Source: Ettlia oleoabundans
Taxonomy: Eukaryota; Chlorophyta; Chlorophyceae; Chlamydomonadales
NCBI GenBank assembly: GCA_019693395.1
Contig: JAAMXP010002540.1
Location: 1 to 24,341 of the forward strand
Length of the DNA: 24,341 bases
Reading direction: 5' to 3'
The notes beneath the pieces were generated by a model, which saw nothing but the letters and a program-made list of their open reading frames with translations, did not search any database and was not told the DNA's origin. Position numbers and translations under genes: made by a program. Shown piece by piece: positions 21,052-24,341 of the stretch. Each line of letters begins with the position of its first letter. Within the stretch, counting starts at the first letter, position 1.

Positions 21052-21682
21052 TCACAAGCAGTTGCTCCTTCTAATGCAGCCTTTGAAAAAAGGTTATTTC
21101 TGTGCACGGATGCCTTCCCCCACTCTGTGAAAACACACTTATATTGTATTTGCTTGGCGGTCTCGTTGCATTGTTTAGCACTCTCTGACTCAGTTCCTGA
21201 ATGCTGATCACAAGTCAAATGGATACCCATCGCACAGAGGGCTGCTGCAGGGTAACACTACTTGCAGCATTGGTAATCTGGTATTTATAAACTAAAAAAC
21301 CGTGATGCAGCAGTATTATATCATGGTACTGATATATTGGTGGTGGTAGTGGTGGGGGTGGGGCGGACGGGCCGCATATTTTTGTAAGCGCATACATTAC
21401 CAGTAATACAGTGCTGTGTAGTGAAGTGCGGGGTGCTATGACCCAGAAGTAACACACAGTAGCAGTGCATAAGAAGTGTACTGCGCTGAAAGGGACGCTT
21501 CTATCCAGGCACACCAAACCGATACTAGCCTAGGAACTTGATACGATCTGAGCTAGATGTTGCGGCCCAGCCAGCCAGCCAGCCTGTGATTCAGGTAGGC
21601 AGCCAAACAGACATCCGGCTAGTCAAACACCCATTCAGTTAGCGAGACAGCCAGCCCGCAGGCCAACCAGCCAGCGATCACT
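21052..21682. other. Convergent 3' flanks of the phosphatase and PTRHD1-like genes
   Basis: Relatively AT-rich sequence with a GGTGGTGG/TGGGGGTGGGG tract near 21340-21365. A TGTAA at 21383-21387, about 330 nt past the phosphatase stop, is a candidate poly(A) signal. CCAG/CAGC runs occur at 21566-21674. No gene was seen. Confidence 0.4.
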
Positions 21683-21910
21683 CATGCGCCCTTGCACCGC
21701 TGCAGCTTCTTCACGTGAGGTGCCCCTTCTATTGCCGCTGCTCTGTGCTGCCATCTCAGAAGCCTGCCATTCACATGCCCTTGCACAGCTGCAGCTTCTT
21801 TAAGTGCGCTGCCCCTTCTACCGCCGCTGCTCTAGTCTGGCATCTCACCTGCCAGCCAGGGCATCTCACACACCCTTGCACAGCTGCAGCTTCTTCATGT
21901 GCGGTGCCAC
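21683..21910. repeat. Three tandem copies of the PTRHD1-like gene's 3' end (89- and 95-bp spacing)
   Basis: The block TGCAGCTTCTT recurs at 21701, 21790 and 21885, each within a longer similar unit (CCCTTGCAC-GCTGCAGCTTCTT, then GTGCCCCTTCTA in two of them). On the minus strand the copy at 21885 encodes the genuine end MKKLQLCKG before the stop at 21866. The 21790 copy still reads KKLQLCKG but lies beyond that stop, and the 21701 copy is more diverged. Confidence 0.8.
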
Positions 21911-22840
21911 TTCCGACTTGCGGGCTGGCGCTGTGGCCAGGCAGGTGGCAAAGTCCTCTGGCTGCTCCACCCACAGCTTGTGTGAGATGCCTGCTGCCGC
22001 CAGCTTGGCAGCCAGGTTGCGCAGCTGGATCTCTCCCTTGATCTCCAGCACCACCTGCACACCGGGGCAGAGCACAAAACCTTACATACATAGTATGTGG
22101 GAATCCCAAGCAGCTTGTAGATAGTGCATTGAGGTTTGACCAACACTGAGTGAGCTCACAACATAGTCTTCCGGAGCAGGTGTGGACGTTCTGCTGAGCC
22201 ACTCAGGCGACATGGCCAGCTACCAGGCAGAGGTACGTTTAACCTCTTGCTGAAAAGCCAGCCGTCCGCACAGCCAGAATGGAACGAGGACACGCACCAG
22301 CAGCAATCTCAATAAGCGACACATAGCGCACCCCCACCTCATAATCTACAAGGTATACGCTGGTGCACCCCCACGACTTGTGCCCACCTTGCGCATGTGG
22401 TCGAGGTTCCGGGGCAAGCAGTACTCTTGAGTGGCTGTTTCGTCTCTGCTGAGCCAAAGCGCCGCGGTGGCGGCATGGCATCCTTGTGCCACAATGCTGC
22501 CCAGAGGCCACTCCAGCTCCATCCAGAGGTCCCTCCGCAGCACTATATACTGCACCAAGGGGTCCTCTGCTGTACTGCCGCTGGCACCTGCGGGCGCCGC
22601 CGCTGGTGCCGCCGCCGCTGGTGCCGCCTCACCGCTGCCAGCTGCTGCGGCCGCGACCGACATGCCGCGCGCTGCTGAGACTGAGGCTGCTCTTGGTGCT
22701 AGCTGATTCACCTGGTAGCGACGCAAATCGGCAAGGGCGCCTGCTTGAGCGAGGCCCGATTTACAGACGCAGCCTCGATAAGCTGCAGCAGGATGGATGG
22801 TTGCCCGAAAGCTGCTGCTGAATGCTAGGGCCCTGTGCAT
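21866..22840 (-). CDS. PTRHD1: PTRHD1-type peptidyl-tRNA hydrolase II family protein
   Basis: Two minus-strand exons, 22840-22388 and 22054-21866, in phase 0; 213 residues. From about residue 95 it matches the PTH2/PTRHD1 fold: [40 protein letters not shown] across the splice, [24 protein letters not shown] and a final KKLQL. The family is related to peptidyl-tRNA hydrolase 2; for PTRHD1 the biochemical role is less certain. It is about 70 residues longer than animal PTRHD1 because of an N-terminal extension rich in Arg, Ser and Ala (residues 1-90), which may be an organelle-targeting sequence. Met60 (GMSVAAAA) is an alternative start giving a shorter, cytosolic form. The last coding segment is duplicated in the 3' flank. 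Confidence 0.85.
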
Positions 22841-23691
22841 CACAAGGGCAAGCAGGGTGGGCGGAGAGCGGAAAAGTCGATTGCTAGTGTCGGCTGCTAG
22901 TGGGGCCTGGCGCTACCTGTGTAAAATTACAAAGTCTCAGCCCGGGATGGAGCTTTCTGTCCGCGAAAAGGCTGCGGAAAGCATTTGCTCCGCAGCTGTA
23001 ATCACAGCACGCCGCAGCGTGCACGGTAAAAAATGACCAAAGCTACTTGACACTTACTCGCCATCATTTCCAAGGCAGAACAAATTGTGATTATTCTAGG
23101 CAAAGCGCTGCCGACAGGAGTGTTGGTGCACAGCTGCAGTTCAAGCTAGAAAGGAAGTGCAGGGAAGGCAGTAGGACAGTGAAGCCATAAGATCGCAGCG
23201 CTGAACGGAAGAGTTATGGCGGGAACAGGGGGGTTTGGATGGTCCTCAAAACGCGACCATGATGCATTTTTATGCATGAGTTTGGTAATTGGGTGCAGGA
23301 TCCATGCCGGCGCAAGGGAGTCAGCCATTTGGTAATTGGGTGCAGGATCCATGCCGGCGCAAGGGAGTCAGCCAGATTACCACATGTACACAGTATAGTG
23401 GAAGAAAAATGCATGCGACTAGACAGCATGACGGCTGCCTTCAGGGATGCCGGTTGGAACGCTAAGGAAGGAAAACAAGAAGATAAAATGCACTGGGGGA
23501 GATAAAAGGTACGTTTGCCTGCCAATTCGAGTAGCTAGTTCATGTGATGGTGATTGAATGATGATTCCTGTTGGTACAATGCAATGCCCACTCTACGTAC
23601 AAAAAGAAAGAAAGAGGGCTGCAAAGTCGTCTGAGCCAGCCAGTGTTACGGCGCCTCGTTACCGTAGCATGGCAGCTGCAGGTGACGGACC
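22841..23691. other. Intergenic between two minus-strand genes
   Basis: This is the upstream region of the PTRHD1-like gene and the 3' flank of the gene ending at 23692. A TTACA at 22927-22931 is a possible minus-strand TGTAA signal. It contains the 47-bp duplication at 23281-23374 and otherwise shows no coding sequence. Confidence 0.4.
23281..23374. repeat. Exact 47-bp tandem duplication
   Basis: The sequence 23281-23327, beginning TTTGGTAATTGGGTGCAGGA and ending GAGTCAGCCA, is repeated without change at 23328-23374. It contains a GGATCC site. The lack of differences suggests a recent duplication. Confidence 0.95.
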
Positions 23692-24207
23692 TCAAGCTGC
23701 CGCTGCAATGGTCGCACCAACTACCACATCCAGACCACCGCTAGTGGTGCTAAGCAGTCTCGACAGCGTGGTTTGCATGGAAGCCTCTCCGGCGGCGGCC
23801 GCCGCTGCCTGCTGCATTGCTGCTTCCACCGCGCGTGCCTCTTCAGCGTCGTCGTAGGTGCAGCCCCGCAGCCTGGCCCGGCTGTTGTGCAGCTTCACAG
23901 AATCGTGCACCACACCATCTGCATGGGTGGTGGCCCGGTGGTTGGGGGTGGGGGGGGGAGGTCAAGGAAGGGACACCATCTGCTGAGGGGAGCAGATTAG
24001 TGGGAGCTGGATTTGAAGTAATTGGATCACGAAAACATTCATGAGAGGTGGGCACAGGGTTGTTAAGCATGGCTGTTGCACGGCTTCAAAGCCTCACGCA
24101 CCGTTCCAATTGCACAGGGCGGCCGCAAGGTGGGGCAGCGGAGGATCATGAGTAAGGAAGAACACACACAGGAAGCCATCGTGGCCCTGGCTAACCTCTC
24201 CCACCGG
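23692..24207 (-). CDS. C-terminal two exons of an unrecognised gene (5' end beyond the window)
   Basis: Minus-strand exons 24207-24102 and 23918-23692 join in phase across a GT-AG intron with a CACCCATGCAG acceptor; the stop is at 23694-23692. They encode about 110 residues: GHDGFLCVFFLTHDPPLPHL, then LCNWN-DGVVHDSVKLHNSRARL and RGCTYDDAEEARAVE, then an Ala-rich, Ser/Thr-rich tail. The Trp/His/Asp-dense, non-repetitive middle reads like a conserved domain, but I do not recognise the family. An upstream exon ending at an AAG|GTCATC donor near 24281 is possible but unproven. The plus-strand open frame over the same place is taken to be antisense. Confidence 0.45.
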
Positions 24208-24341
24208 CTGTAACAGCAAGGAGAGCCCGCTGCCGAGCGTGATTGACGCAGCCAAAACACAGCCATTTCCCAGTCACACTGATGACCTTCGCCAGGTGTA
24301 AGTCGGACCGAGAAGGAAGTGTGGACTACCCTGATACTATT

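Noticed and set aside
24145..24213. Plus-strand peptide EEHTQEAIVALANLSHRL, reminiscent of an armadillo repeat
   Set aside because: Single short segment with an immediate stop; the minus-strand reading has splice borders in phase with the next exon and is preferred, though this is not settled.

Overview
The window is nuclear DNA from a eukaryote, most likely a green alga (Chlorophyta). Coding sequence is split into short exons by introns of roughly 100-650 nt with GT-AG (and a few GC-AG) borders. Exons are GC-rich, with many CTG/GCA/CAG codons that give Ala/Gln/Gly runs. The protein set is plant-type: an SBP-domain transcription factor, an LSF2/SEX4-type phosphatase with a plastid-like leader, and a zf-4CXXC_R1/DDT/WHIM nuclear protein. 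TGTAA, the usual chlorophyte poly(A) signal, occurs downstream of several genes. Genus or species cannot be told from this sequence alone. All exon borders were read by eye from splice consensus, phase agreement and family motifs; there is no transcript evidence.

Layout. (1) 98-5673 (+): the 3' part of a 13-exon gene for a CDCA7-related zinc finger plus DDT and WHIM domains; its 5' end lies outside. (2) 6314-8385 (+): a four-exon multi-pass membrane protein of unknown function. (3) 9485-11315 (+): a five-exon secretory-pathway membrane protein with weak likeness to the nuclear-envelope NEMP/PNET2 family. (4) 12626-14752 (-): a four-exon multi-pass membrane protein that resembles gene 2 near its C-terminus; two of its introns carry different tandem repeats. 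(5) 16257-18493 (-): an SBP-box transcription factor with a GC-AG first intron inside the first zinc knuckle, an altered second zinc site, and a 215-bp terminal-inverted-repeat element in its last intron. (6) 19546-21051 (+): a plastid-type dual-specificity phosphatase, transcribed divergently from gene 5. (7) 21866-22840 (-): a PTRHD1-type peptidyl-tRNA hydrolase-like protein whose final coding segment is repeated in tandem beyond the stop. (8) 23692-24207 (-): the last two exons of an unrecognised gene running off the window end.

The genes are ordinary single nuclear loci and do not form an operon or cluster with an obvious shared pathway. No tRNA, rRNA, CRISPR array or autonomous transposon was recognised. 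The points most worth following are the atypical SBP zinc site, the two GC-AG introns supported by conserved motifs, the inverted-repeat element with an 11-bp flanking duplication, the repeated PTRHD1 tail, and the pair of related unknown membrane proteins.
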